Source of the DNA: Phoronis australis
Taxonomy: Eukaryota > Phoronida > Phoronidae
Length of the DNA: 64,000 nt
Direction: 5' to 3'
Assembly: GCA_002633005.1 (NCBI GenBank)
Contig: NMRA01000758.1
Coordinates: forward strand, 62,001-126,000
The notes under the pieces were generated by a model. That model searched no databases, was not told where the DNA came from, and saw nothing but the letters and a program-made list of their open reading frames with translations. Below, one piece after another: positions 48,701 to 59,600 of the stretch; position 1 is the first letter of the stretch; every line of letters starts with the position of its first letter. The position numbers were made by a program, and so were the translations under genes.

Positions 48701-50756
48701 GTTGGTCTGTTTGAAAACGGGAATTTCTGAAAGAGAATCCACTGCAGGTTTCAGAAAAGCAACTAACACTATTCATAACTGAAACATTTTTTACAAAAAT
48801 TATATCGATGGGGAGGAATTAATAGTGCTCCAACATCAAATATCAGATCCAAGCGTAGACTGAAATACAACTATTCTCATTTCCAGGAAATGTCAGAGCA
48901 CATAGTATGCTGACATACACCCACTACCACAAAAGTGTCATTGGACATTTGACAAGCATTGGCATTCAAACATAGTGACCAATAGACTGGATTATTTACA
49001 TAAGGAGTAGCCACTCACTAATACTAATGAAGGACTAATTAGTGCTGACTAAATGTCAATAGTTGTTAACTTGAGGCTAATGAGTCAACAAAGACTAGGT
49101 CATGTAACACCAACAAGTCAATAGGTATGTACCTATACCAGATACAACAACACTCACTTAGCCTTCAAATCAATAAACAACACCATATAAACTTGCGTAA
49201 GGTAAACACATGCAGCCAATAACCCCCACCAGCCTAGCCAGGTCCTGGAAGGGACCTCACGTGCCTGCCACTAAGTTAAGTACAATGTATTGATTTCTCC
49301 GTTTTATGACGTAGGCTTGTACTTGACACATCTAAAAGTCCTTTATCATTCGCTACTTGCACACTTTGGAGGCGCTGCAAAAATGATTGTTGTTTAGGCA
49401 CAACGCCTCATTTTAGCAATTTTAACAATACAAACATGAAAGTATGCAGGTTCCAAACATGCAGAACCATTGTAGCTGGGACATAACACCTCGTTTTCAA
49501 GTACAATGGCGAATTCGTGCAAGTAGTGAATACGGTTAACTCCGCTACTTTCAAAGCTTCGATGTTAACTATAGTTAACCGAGAAGTTATGAGTTAGTAT
49601 TCCCATCATCTTCCCAGTTGTTGAGAAAACTAGTTCAACATAGATATAAAATATACAAAAAATACATATAAACATATATTTTATGATAAATAAATTTTTT
49701 GCGCGTATCAAGTCAGTACCACATTCTCAAACCTGAATTCCAAAGCGTGTGAGGGTTGGTTCTCCTAATAGAATACAAGCATGTAAGGCTTGGACAAAAA
49801 GTTGACAATCTTTGCAACCACGACAAGTTTGTTTTGTACATCAATGAGTTTCAAGTTGATTTAGTAACTTCCACTCACGGTATTAATGATAAAAACAGAG
49901 GTTTGAAATGATGTTGTCAATGACAAAGATAAATCACTAATGCTAATCGTTGCTTACATGTAGAAATTCAAAACTAAAAAATGGATGAAATCAGTGTACT
50001 TTAGAATTCAGAGTGACTCTGAAAATTCAAGGAGTTTGATCAAACATTCAGTACTGCTATTTTCAGCCAGTCCACCAAGACGAGGTAGAAACCAGAACAC
50101 CACACCATTTATACGGACAACTCCAGCCCAAACAACTACAGGAGGCATTGTAAGAGTGCCCACATTCACAACCAATGAAGTTCCCCCAACAACGACAACC
50201 ACGCAAACAGTGACGGACAGAAAAACAGAGACAGAGTCAGAAACAAAAAAGAGTCAAAAGAAAAATGTATCCAACAGCTCACAAAACAAGCAACATGGAT
50301 CTAATGAGACATCAGACACATTGCCAATAGGTAAGCATATATTCATGGATTGTTGGTTGAAATGAATGTAGTTAATAATGGGTTAAAAAACACCAACTTG
50401 TTCCAACAGACTTAAAGGGTGTCTTTGACAAGCGAACACTCAGTAATCTGCTGTCAGTCAGTTCGTGAAAGACTAACACTGTGTAAGTTGGCTGCTGTCA
50501 TTTTTTATTCTCTCTTATATTGGAAGTGCTAAGTTATCGTTAACATTAAGCCAGATGAACTAATATATATCTGCTACTTATCCTCCAATAATACATCTAG
50601 GTTAATCAGCAACGCTTCATTTCAGGAACAATAATTGGTGCCGTACTTGGAAGTCTTGTGCTCATAATGGCCATATTAGTGGCTTTGCTTGTCGTAAGGA
50701 GATTGAGAGAAAAGCGGCAGAAACAATCAGACTCCCTTCACATGATCTTCACATGA
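36723..50756 (+). CDS. Type I membrane SUEL-lectin/CUB/mucin protein with short tail
   Basis: Model: join 36723-36786, 39612-39890, 48193-48537, 50067-50330, 50626-50756; 1083 nt, 360 residues, every junction phase 1 and in frame. Order: signal peptide (1-21), SUEL lectin domain (about 22-114, eight Cys), CUB domain (115-229, four Cys), Thr/Pro-rich stalk with N-glycan sites (230-317), one transmembrane helix (about 319-340), and a basic tail of about 20 residues. CUB and SUEL domains are extracellular binding modules in many invertebrate receptors and adhesion proteins. The lectin domain lacks the YGR and GTxKYL signatures. The short tail has no obvious signalling motif, so the protein may act with a partner. 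It follows the first lectin gene head-to-tail, 8.4 kb downstream, suggesting a local family cluster. Confidence 0.85.
38216..38746 (-). CDS. Possible small minus-strand exons next to a promoter-like site
   Basis: Two short ATG-started frames lie on the minus strand: 38564-38746 (60 codons, contains NRLPGLPDLHVVCEFHASR) and about 38216-38370 (starts MSSLHEIESEVSG). Each ends near a gtaatt that could be a donor. They lie downstream, in that orientation, of the ETS/YY1 motif pair at 38860-38880. Peptide composition is protein-like but no family is recognised and a joined model was not established. Confidence 0.2.
38860..38880 (+). promoter_or_regulatory. Promoter-like ETS + YY1 motif pair
   Basis: ACTTCCGGT (ETS/GABP type) is followed two bases later by AAGATGGCGG (YY1 type, containing ATG at 38874). 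This pair is typical of TATA-less animal core promoters. The ATG opens a 41-codon frame (MAEISTIAHAH..) ending at 38999. A CCAAT box lies at about 38956-38960. It could be the promoter of an unrecognised nested gene. Confidence 0.4.
39612..39890 (+). CDS. Exon 2: SUEL (galactose-binding) lectin domain
   Basis: Acceptor acacatatag, donor G|gtaaga, 279 nt, phase 1-1. Eight Cys with SUEL landmarks: IPLDIRCDDGYMLQI at the start, the C-x4-RC block (DCVGTQRC), a WIPRC block and a closing VQVDYNC. One N-glycan site (NET). Confidence 0.85.
41482..41761 (+). CDS. Isolated exon: P2X7-type intracellular domain (partial)
   Basis: A frame open from 41482 to a donor-like G|gtatat (41762) encodes LSWCHCANCAIM, then TCVCCDEIPQVKRLL, KCLTYDPNF and NRGVLM. 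This is the order seen in the cysteine-rich C-terminal intracellular domain of P2X7 receptors ('WC.C..C......C.CC.E...V...L.....CLT..P.F...CL...VL'), a domain that also occurs in many invertebrate proteins without a channel. The Cys normally just before the 'L(N/D)..VL' block is His here, and the later part of the domain is missing. No channel domain is seen nearby and no clear acceptor was found, so it may be an exon of a nested gene or a dead copy. Confidence 0.5.
43768..44063 (+). repeat. 30-bp minisatellite, ~10 copies
   Basis: Unit ttggtacccattgatgagac plus aatatccatt with substitutions. Peptides such as YCLINGYQ on the other strand are artefacts. Confidence 0.95.
45475..45515 (+). repeat. 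(CA)n microsatellite
   Basis: Interrupted cacaca tract with cgca variants. Confidence 0.9.
45766..45831 (+). repeat. 33-bp direct repeat, 2 copies
   Basis: Two adjacent copies of a unit containing agccaccaaacctagcgaca followed by acttgttcc. Confidence 0.85.
46841..47073. mobile_element. 106-bp inverted repeat with 21-bp loop; hammerhead-like cores in both arms
   Basis: Arms 46841-46946 and 46968-47073 are inverse copies with about two mismatches. The outer flanks (46790-46840 and 47102-47150) are also inverse to one another but more diverged. The right arm on the plus strand reads CTGATGA (46972-46978), one T, GAGAC, atgta, GTCTC, then GAAA (46995-46998). The left arm has the same on the minus strand with loop atgaa. 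This resembles the core of a hammerhead ribozyme, known from the terminal repeats of Penelope-like retroelements, which may be inverted. The extra T and the lack of a clear cleavage site make this tentative. The element lies inside a dispersed repeat seen also at 16860-17110. Confidence 0.6.
48193..48537 (+). CDS. Exon 3: CUB domain
   Basis: Acceptor atcattacag, donor G|gtaagt, 345 nt, phase 1-1. Four Cys in CUB order; landmarks GFIASPNYPNNYPPSLKC, then LEFHVIDLDL, DCLMMND, and SIRFTTNDQ..GFWMYY near the end. The acidic calcium-site residues of many CUB domains are not evident. One N-glycan site (NTS). Confidence 0.9.
48538..50066 (+). other. Intron 3 of the SUEL/CUB gene
   Basis: About 1.5 kb, gt..ag. 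Nothing recognised. Confidence 0.6.
50067..50330 (+). CDS. Exon 4: Thr/Pro-rich mucin stalk
   Basis: Acceptor ctattttcag, donor G|gtaagc, 264 nt, phase 1-1. First half Thr/Pro-rich (TTPAQTTTGG, PPTTTTTQTVT), second half Lys/Ser/Asn-rich with several N-glycan sites (NTT, NVS, NSS, NET). Confidence 0.8.
50626..50756 (+). CDS. Exon 5: transmembrane helix, short tail and stop
   Basis: Acceptor cttcatttcag. It encodes IIGAVLGSLVLIMAILVALL, then a basic stop-transfer RRLREKRQK and a short tail, with TGA at 50754-50756. Confidence 0.85.
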
Positions 50757-51369
50757 GTGTGTAATGATCAACAAATAACAACAACAGATTTTCAACCAGA
50801 GCGAGCACGTCGCAGCCACTGAAAAAGTTCATGTGAACTTCAAATGAGTGTATACTGACCTAGTAATAACAAACGATCTTCTACCTGACTGTGCACAGCA
50901 CATTCACTAAAGAAAGTTCATGCCATCTTCATGCAATTGAGAAGAATGGGAGATAACCACTAGCAGAGCCACAACATCAGGGGTCAGTTTCATGAAATTG
51001 ACTTAAGACAAAAATTTGTACATGTGCTACCATTTCACAACTGCTGAAAAATGGTTTAGCCGAGCAATTATAAAAGCATCAAAATCTAAAAATAATTTGC
51101 ATAAATTACCTCAGTAGCCTAACGAGCAATTGTGTGCATAATTTCAGACACATTGCACTTTAGCTAAAGTGAGATTATAATTACCTTTCAGAAACAGTTG
51201 TGACGAGCGTAAGACCAAATTTCTGATTTAATTCTAAAGACACGTTTCATGAAACAGAAAACAGACGCGTGGGCAAGAATAAGTACACAACCACTTTCAA
51301 TCTACATCAGTTTAACCACTAAGACAGGAGGTTCATAACTGAAATGAGGTTTAGGCAAAAAGAGCACGT

Positions 51370-51612
51370 TAAAATCTCACCAATTTCGGACAAAAATTAT
51401 TGCTATAATTACTTATTATTCAATGTCTCTTAACATTGATGTAAATGACTCCTTTTTTTTCAAAAGCTTGTCGTTAGTGGCTGTGGTACAGAGCTTGAAC
51501 AAGGCACAACATTAGTTTGGTGCAATGTACTTTTATGGAAGAAATGAGAAAATTGAGAAAATAAACTTCAATTTGCCCGCCACCTTAAGTCCTGAATTGG
51601 TGAGACTTCAGT
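51370..51612. mobile_element. MITE-like element, copy 4 (about 243 bp)
   Basis: Left end aaaatctcaccaatttcgga; right end tcctgaattggtgagactt is its inverse. The interior gtggctgtggtacagagctt is related to the inverse of the block in copies 1 and 2. Confidence 0.55.
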
Positions 51613-52391
51613 GAAATGGTCAGTTAATGTTCTGGAATAGAACAATGTCTCAAGACTGAGACAGATTTGGATCAACTGTTAAAATACAACATGATCTCAT
51701 TCAGCTTGGAACATCGCATGAAAACCATTATGAAAACAAGAGTGATAAGATGATAGAGGGCGCCACTAATGAAGTGCTCCCTCTCAGTCATCTAGAAATA
51801 CAACACATCACTAATTGATGAAACAGTTCAAACAATAAAAGTACCAATAATATTCAACTGAATTAAAAGGGACCACTAAATAAAGGAGTACATAAATATG
51901 CATTTGATACGTGTTGTAAGTTCTAGTTTTAGGCCAAAGTAATGACAGAAAATAGCACTTTGGCATGAAGCAATGTCAAACTTACGACACGCACACCCAC
52001 ACATTTTGTTTCCTTTCCACTGATGATGGTGTGACTTAAAACAACACATTGAAATGGGGATAGGTATTTTCTGTCGTTGTTCAAAACCAACAGCACCTAT
52101 ACTCTGTTGATATATGTCGGTTTGATTTTTCTTTAAAATTTGCATAGTCTTCATCAGGACTCTTGCTCTTTGTAAGAAAAGACTGGCTTGGAAAGAGTTT
52201 ATTAGTCATATGCAGCCATTGTATTTCCTGTTCTTTGATAAGAGAGGGGTGTGAGAGTTGAGAGATATGTGAATCGGTTTGGAGAGTCAAAATTGTCAGT
52301 GATATTGGTGACTCACATAAAATAAACATGTGTAGAGTATGAGATGATACAGTGTTACATTAGTGTAAGGACGAATTAAAAATAGTAATTA

Positions 52392-52495
52392 TATCATGTG
52401 GCAGTCACATGCATTAATGGTGTTCGGACATCATGTGGCTGTCGCATGTACTTTGCTCACATATCATGTGACTGTCACATGTACTAATTGACCTA
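52392..52495. repeat. Three palindromic E-box-like direct repeats
   Basis: Three copies of tcatgtg(g/a)c(a/t)gtc(a/g)catg at about 52394, 52430 and 52475. Each unit is itself a palindrome with CATGTG and CACATG (or CGCATG) half-sites, i.e. CANNTG boxes facing each other. Confidence 0.6.
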
Positions 52496-53305
52496 TCGCA
52501 AGCTCTGCCCCCTTGCAAAAAGTCGACAAACAAACAATAAGTTTTACCCAGCAACATGTTGTTTGTCGGGTAAAATGAGGACTTGGAAATGAATGTGTGT
52601 CAAGAACGATGCGTTCTGATTGGTCAGTTAAGCCGTCACTCAAAATCCTGCTGATAGGTCAATTGTGTTCAGGCTGACTGACAGTCAAAATTAAACAGAG
52701 GAAATTTAATAATATTAAGCAATAATGTAAGATAGGATTGTTGTGTTTACCTAAGTGCGCTTGTATGTAAAACTATGGTTGTAACAGCTCTTAAAAAGGT
52801 GGATGGGTACAAGGCACTGTGCTCTCGGTATTAACTTGTTTTTTAAGACTAACACTGAAACCTTTAAATGGTACTTACATTTTGATTGAGAGCGTTATTG
52901 TTTCTGTTATTACATTTTTCACATATGAAAGTAAAGTATACCATTTATTTATTTATTTAACATATTAAAATGTATTTATGATAGTATATGTTATTATTCT
53001 CATTTCGTATTTTGAAGTTTGACCGTGAAACTTACAACACATTCATCACATCAAAGCTATATGCTGCACATGCTTTCTAAATCATTGGTGCACAACTTCT
53101 AACATGCAGCAGTGTTCACTAACATGTCACTGTGATTTGAGCACCCCCTTTTGGGCAGAAGAAAACACCCATTGCAGTCAAATGACCACAATACGTTCAC
53201 ACACTAACACATCTACACGTGCTCACACAAAACCTGCAGCCAGAAAGTGCCATTGGGAATTGTGATTTCAACACTAGACCCAACAAATTGTATTGCCTAA
53301 AGCTG

Positions 53306-53430
53306 AAATGAACTGCAGTGAGCAGACCTTCAAATGCAGAGGGCAGATCTTCAACTACAGAGGGCAGATCTTCAACTGCAGTGCACAGACCTTCAACAGC
53401 ACAGGGCATATATTCAACTGCAGAGGGCAA
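53306..53430 (+). repeat. 21-bp tandem repeat, ~6 copies
   Basis: Unit tcaactgcagagggcagatc with changes. In one frame this gives a seven-residue repeat (TAEGRSS type), in others LQ-rich peptides; considered non-coding. Confidence 0.85.
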
Positions 53431-53547
53431 TAGAATTTCTGCTTGTGGCAGTTTTAACTGTGGACATGCAGCCCTCAACTGCCGTACGGTGGTTTATGGC
53501 AGCAGTCAACCCCTAGCATGTGCACCTCGCACAAAAATTTGGCTTAC

Positions 53548-53673
53548 CTTGGGTTCATGACCAGCCGTCTAAAGAAGTAGGTCCACGTGATGTAGTCCAT
53601 GGCATCTTGCTTGGATTTGATGGTCCCAGCCACGATCTCAGCATTCATGTGATCCGGCAGCACCCCTAACAAG
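53548..53673 (-). CDS. ASCC3: ASCC3 exon n: winged-helix start; last exon found
   Basis: 126 nt. Includes [20 protein letters not shown] and [12 protein letters not shown]. Ends in phase 2 at a good donor (AG|gtaagc), so the gene should continue, but no following exon was found. Confidence 0.92.
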
Positions 53674-56600
53674 CTGCACAAAAACAGGGTAAGGAAATGC
53701 ACCTCAAGGTTGTGTAACAAAAACACATGAGCATACAGTGAAGCCAGCTTAATGTCATAACCTCAGTTTCAACATAAATTATGATATAAGTCATTAAGTG
53801 GGTTTCGACTTGGTGGTGATCGTAACTATTCTTCCAAGCTAATCATGTTAAGAGGAGAGTCTCAGAGTAAGGCAGGTAAACAGGAAAATTACTGAAGTTT
53901 ACCCTCAGCGCTAAAAACCAATAAGACAAATGAATTTAAGATGAATTAGGTTGATTTTTAGACAGAAAACCAACGACACACAAGTGACCATATTCGGAAT
54001 ATGACGATAAATCATGACATGATGCACTTATTTTACATGAATGATTCGGGTTTTTTGACATTTCATGACAATAAGCAGGCTAGTGTATTATTCAGTACAG
54101 TATGACATTAAGTGGTGTCCACTGTACTAGAAAATCCAGGTAGTCAACAATACCTACAACTATTACACAAAAGGAACAATAAATTTGCTCATTATGACAT
54201 CTATTGGTCACAAATCATATTCACAACAATTTCTTCTTCACAGTAAAGAGTTCTTTCCCGACAGCAGTTTGAACCTGTCCTGGTAGTTATGTTGATTAGG
54301 TTTAACTTTTACAAGCAATAGCTGCACGCTTACGTATGTCCTTGTTCAGAGACATCATGTGAAATGAGTGAAGACAATGGCATGAAAAGCACTCCTGTAC
54401 ATTGTCCATTGTTTTAGAAAAGTATATCCTTGTTATCTTTCTTTAAAGCATTTGATGCTAACATGCAAAAAGGGATGTTAAAAAAAATCAAAGGATCTCG
54501 AAATTAGACTTGCATGTTTCTCTTTTTTGCTTCTAGTCTGAATTATCATACAGCAATTAGCAGTGAAGTAGATGAATGGTTGATATTGCAACAAAAACCT
54601 AACCAGATGAGAGTCAATATTAGATGGAAGTTAAGTACTCTAGTCTTTCATTTATGTGTTATCCTCAGGTCAGATGATTGTTACACCGTAACACCTACAA
54701 AGCACGATATGTATTATGATGCGCGCTCAGAAAACTTAAAAATAGGGAATAAATCACCTGGACTCCACAGGGAAAGGCTCATACAGGAACTTCTTGTAGA
54801 AATGTTTCTTGATGTCATGAACAAGAATGACTGCCACGCCCTGGTCATCAAATTGTGGCCGTCCCGCCCGGCCCATCATCTGGAGCACATCTGTTGGTGG
54901 CGTGAGATGTTAGTGCAGTGTATTAAAATACAGTAAAACAGATGTAAGTACCATGTGCACGAGTCAGATTTGCGATTAACAATTAAAGACAAAATTCCAC
55001 CAAATAAGTCGACTTAACCTTACTTATAAAATCTCTCTGTCTTGTTTTTCCTTTTAATGTGATTTTTAACTGTTGTTTTGAAATAAAAAATGTCTGTGTA
55101 TGCCCTAAATATAAGTCTGATATTATTTTGGTTGGTTATGAATTAAAGAGCTTGTTTTGATAACGTCATGGTATTGCGATCAGGACCATTCAAAAGAATC
55201 AGATAAATGTCATGAACTAAATATTGGTTTTCAGTGTCTGTTGGCAACGGAAATCAAGTTCTATTTTTGTAAGGATTATTATGAGACCAATTTATGAATT
55301 TAACAGGCTTAACACCATTTTCCATTTTTTGGCAGCTTAACAGGATGAAACACAGCTTTAACAGCATTAAATCATAGTCCCTCCATTTGGTGACAGACAG
55401 GCAGATCTTGCACCAGGTGTCCGTTTACTCAACAAAGCCGTAACAAACACAACCATACCGACCTGTAATTGGGAAGTCCACATAGCGGCATAGCTTGCCA
55501 TCAAAGTACTCTGTACCCTTGACAACCACCAGGTGAGCAGGGAAGTTGACACCCCAAGCTAAAGTACTGGTGGCAACTAACACCTGGTAAAGAACACAAA
55601 TTTTTTTTAAACAACATTGTAAAACAAAGTATACTTCTAAGACAAACAGTACATTCCTTATATCTTTAACAGGCATTGTCTGAATAAATTGCCAAAAGAA
55701 TTTATAGGCACAACTTCCTTGAAGCTATACAGAGCACTGTCTCACCAGTTACCAACTTCTGAATCAAACGAAGTAAAATAAGAATTACGCAGTTCATAAG
55801 CTAGATGGCTCCATTCCAACCACAGCGTAACAAGAAAATAAGAAGTGTTTACTCGTCCTATATCACGGCTCGACTTTTGCCGTGTGTTGAAAATTAAAAC
55901 TGAAACAATAAATATTCATCACAGTGAGAAATGGGATGTCCCAAGGTAATAGCCGTGTTACCAAAGCAGCACTTAATAAAGCTTTGAAGTGTCCAGGTTG
56001 GTGTCACCACAAAGAATTTCTGAGATTCAAAGATGTTGACGGTGTGCTCACCACTAAGTAATAGTTTATGGCAAACATTCAGTCTGAGGTTTATTTGTCT
56101 ATAGTACACGAAGTGGCTGATGTACCTCTCTGTGTGCAATCACACAAATCGCTAGTTTGGGTGCATGTCCAATCTCAACAATCCGATATTTTCTTGATTG
56201 AAAGTCTAAGGCACACCCGCTCCTTTGTGAGTTTCCCAATTCAAACACTCTCGGCATTTACTAGGGGAAATGTGGAAAATAATATTAAGTTCTTGAACAA
56301 TACACAGTAGCTGGTTGTTCATTTTCTATTAATGTGGTAGCCTAATGCAATATTGGTTCACCTGTATCTTGGAGTTGACAAACAATTCTTCCACTGTCTT
56401 CCTGTCCCGCTCATGAAGACCAGCGTGATGGATGCCAATACCGAAGGCCAGGGTGAGCTTCAAGTTGGCGTCATGAATGCCAGCTATGATGTTCTCCATC
56501 TACAACAATCAGTCATTACCAAGAGAAAATGTCAAGCACTAGCTCAATTTTGCACAAAATAAAATCTTGATGAAAAGAAACGACACACAGACGCACCTTT

Positions 56601-59600
56601 GCACAACACATTGACAGAAAGTCAGTGTCCTATTGTTCTAAATCAAATATAATACAATTGCTCAGAGCACCACACAGCTTTGTCATGCATAATTACACAC
56701 TGCTTTCGTTTTAAAGGAACTCTGCACTGCTTTATAACTGTTCCTCTCCTGGTAAAAGTTCCCACAAATTTTCCCTACATTCCCGCACATACCTCAATCT
56801 CCGGGTTGTGTAGCCATTGTTTAGGGTTGTCCTCAGCAGCTAAGAAGGCAATCAGGTCAAGAGCCGTGAGTCTAGTTTGGCGACGAGATGACACAAACAC
56901 CAACGCAGGCTTAGCAGGGGAGTGGGTACGAATGGCTGAAAATGATCAAACAGACCAGTAACAATTCTGATCATCTATGGAAAAGGTTTCATGGCTTACA
57001 AACAACTGAGTAGCAAAATACAGCTAGACGAAGGCTGGCTTACTTTTGATGGCAATACATTTTGACTCTACTGGTCAAATGTATTCACTCTTCCCACCTG
57101 TATGGCACTCAGATACACTGATGTTTCCATACACCCTTGGCAACTTAGAACCATTCAGTGGAAGTACTAGCAAGGCAATAGGAAGAATGAAACACAGTAA
57201 CGTTCCCTGTACTTTCAGTAATTGTGAAGTTTGCTACCCAATTTTAATTTTAAAAATTCAAGTCTCAAATTCTTTATACAAGAATTGCTTATATACCAGA
57301 ATCACTAGCTTATTTCAACAGACCAGTCACCATATGGTAAATCACCAGGCAACTTTTGGATAAAATTATCACAATATAGTTGACTGCTGCAATTTGTCGC
57401 TTGTTTTCATAAATATTTTGTGTGGTTTGAATCGTGTATCTAATACCACCTGAAAGTTGGGTACATTCAGGTCTCACCTTGAAAGGTCGGTTTATTCATG
57501 GTAGCCATTCTTGGGCAATAGTGTTTGCCAGGGAACCCGTTGATGTGAACCTCAAGGGGCACAGGGCGCACTGAGGGGCGGAAGTTGAACAGGCCCATCT
57601 GAAAAGGCACACAAAACTGATCACGTGTTATAGAACCTAATCACTTGCTAAAGTAGTAAACAAGTTCAAGGAACACAGACTGAAACACCCACAATGTTAA
57701 AATGCCCCTCACATTGATACTTTGATAAACTACCTCAGTAAAGTTTTTAGACTGAAATGCTTTTGGGAGGTATGTGCATGATAACCAGAGATTTCAGAAG
57801 TCTCAAATTAAAAACAATGTGAAAATGGATATTAATTTCTGTATAAGCATTGACCAGGGCTATTTACAGTCCGTACCTGTTTAATACTCAACCAATCTGC
57901 CAGGTCATGTGTACTGACCAGTAATATTTACTGTCCATGCCTGCTCAATGGTCAACCAATTTGCCAGGTCACATGTTTTTATCAATAATATTTACAGTCC
58001 ATACCTGCTTAATGCCCAACCAATCTGCCAGGTCACGTGCGTTGGCCAGTGCTGTTGACAGTCCGACCACACGTACTTGAACACCAGTGTGTGAAGAGAT
58101 GAAGTTAGTACGTGATACAACTACTTCCAGCACAGGACCACGGTCAGCACCTAACGATTACATGTGAGATGTTATCCGACAAACATTCAGAAACTAAGAG
58201 GACGATTCCACAGTATTTGTCACCTCCTATATAAAAAACTATCGAGTAATCAAGTATCTGTTAAACTTGTTGGACAAGTTGACTTTCGATTGTTTTTTCC
58301 CTATAGTGACAAATGTATAGTGAGGATAAGACTCTTTCTCAACAGAACTTAGAGAAAATAAACACCACTGAGTATCTTTGTGCGTAACAAAAAAAAAAAT
58401 GCAAAGGAATCATTCAATATTGGAAAGGACGAGTATGCTTGTGCCTTAGGAAACACAAAAATTCTTCTCCTCGTTTGACACTACTTTTCGCCAACCAACC
58501 CCTCACCACTAATACCTCGCCATTAAGTGGAATGAGTGATTTCCAGTAATAAATAATGAATTATCTCCCTCTGCACTAGCAATGAACAAGATCTTAGTCA
58601 CAACAAGGGCACTACTTGATCTCATCATGAAGACTGCTAACTTATAAGACCATCCAGCAGCAGAGTGCTTGAATGAGTTGAAATTGATTCTAACTGAGAA
58701 GGCAATTTATTTTCTTTCGGCCTCCTGAGAAGAATTTCATGCGATATTCAATTATTTTAAGAGGAAACGCAGCCTCAAAACCATACAATAATCATGTTGT
58801 TTACACCTTCATGTTGTTTAAGCTGGATATGACCTACATACCAAGCAGATGTATTTCATCAATGACCAGTAAAGCTACTGCCTGCACATAACCCCTGGTC
58901 TGCCAGCTACGAGAGATACCGTCCCACTTCTCAGGGGTGGTTACAATCAGGTCGGCACTGGCTACAGCTCTCATGTCAGGTGTAACATCACCTGTCAGCT
59001 CAACCACTCTGTAACATACCAATATACAATGATGTCAGGTACAACGCTCATGTAAGAGGTACCATAATACAAGTTTAACTACTCTGTAATACACCATCAA
59101 ACAATGACTACAGTCTGCACTTACTTTCCAATGATTCCCCACATTCCATAAACAATCATTGTCATAAAATAACCTAACTACTCCTCACTACTGTATACAT
59201 CAAGTTCATTGCCATAAAATAACCTAACTACTCCTCACTACTAACTACTCCTCACTACTAACTACTCCTCACTACTAACTACTCCTCACTACTGTATACA
59301 TCAAGTTCTTGCCAACATGTTACAACACATTACAACTACTATTGATCATTTTCACTCTCCCACCTTTTGCCCAGTTTCTCTTCCAATCGTTTCTTCCAGT
59401 CTTCAATTCTTTCTCTAACCAATGCCTTCAGAGGAGCAATGTACACAGCCTGCAACAGATGTCACACCTGTTACTGATTACAGTAACAGCAACTGATTAC
59501 ACTAACAGTATATACAAAACCCATCAGCAATAATTGCTAACCTAACTAAAACAAAAAATGCGAACAGAATTTCAATAAATCATAAGTTCACGTTTTGTAC

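Larger units (their letters stand above)
50757..53547. other. Interval between the SUEL/CUB gene and the last recognised ASCC3 exon
   Basis: About 2.8 kb. Candidate poly(A) signal aataaa near 51835 for the plus-strand gene. Contains a MITE-like element (51370-51612), palindromic direct repeats (52392-52495) and a 21-bp array (53306-53430). No minus-strand exon for the ASCC3 C terminus was found. Confidence 0.55.

Noticed and set aside
53318-53560. Heptapeptide-repeat open frame (AEGRSST)
   Set aside because: Results from the 21-bp tandem repeat; no start or splice support.
54514-54936. 140-codon plus-strand open frame
   Set aside because: Antisense shadow of ASCC3 exon m.
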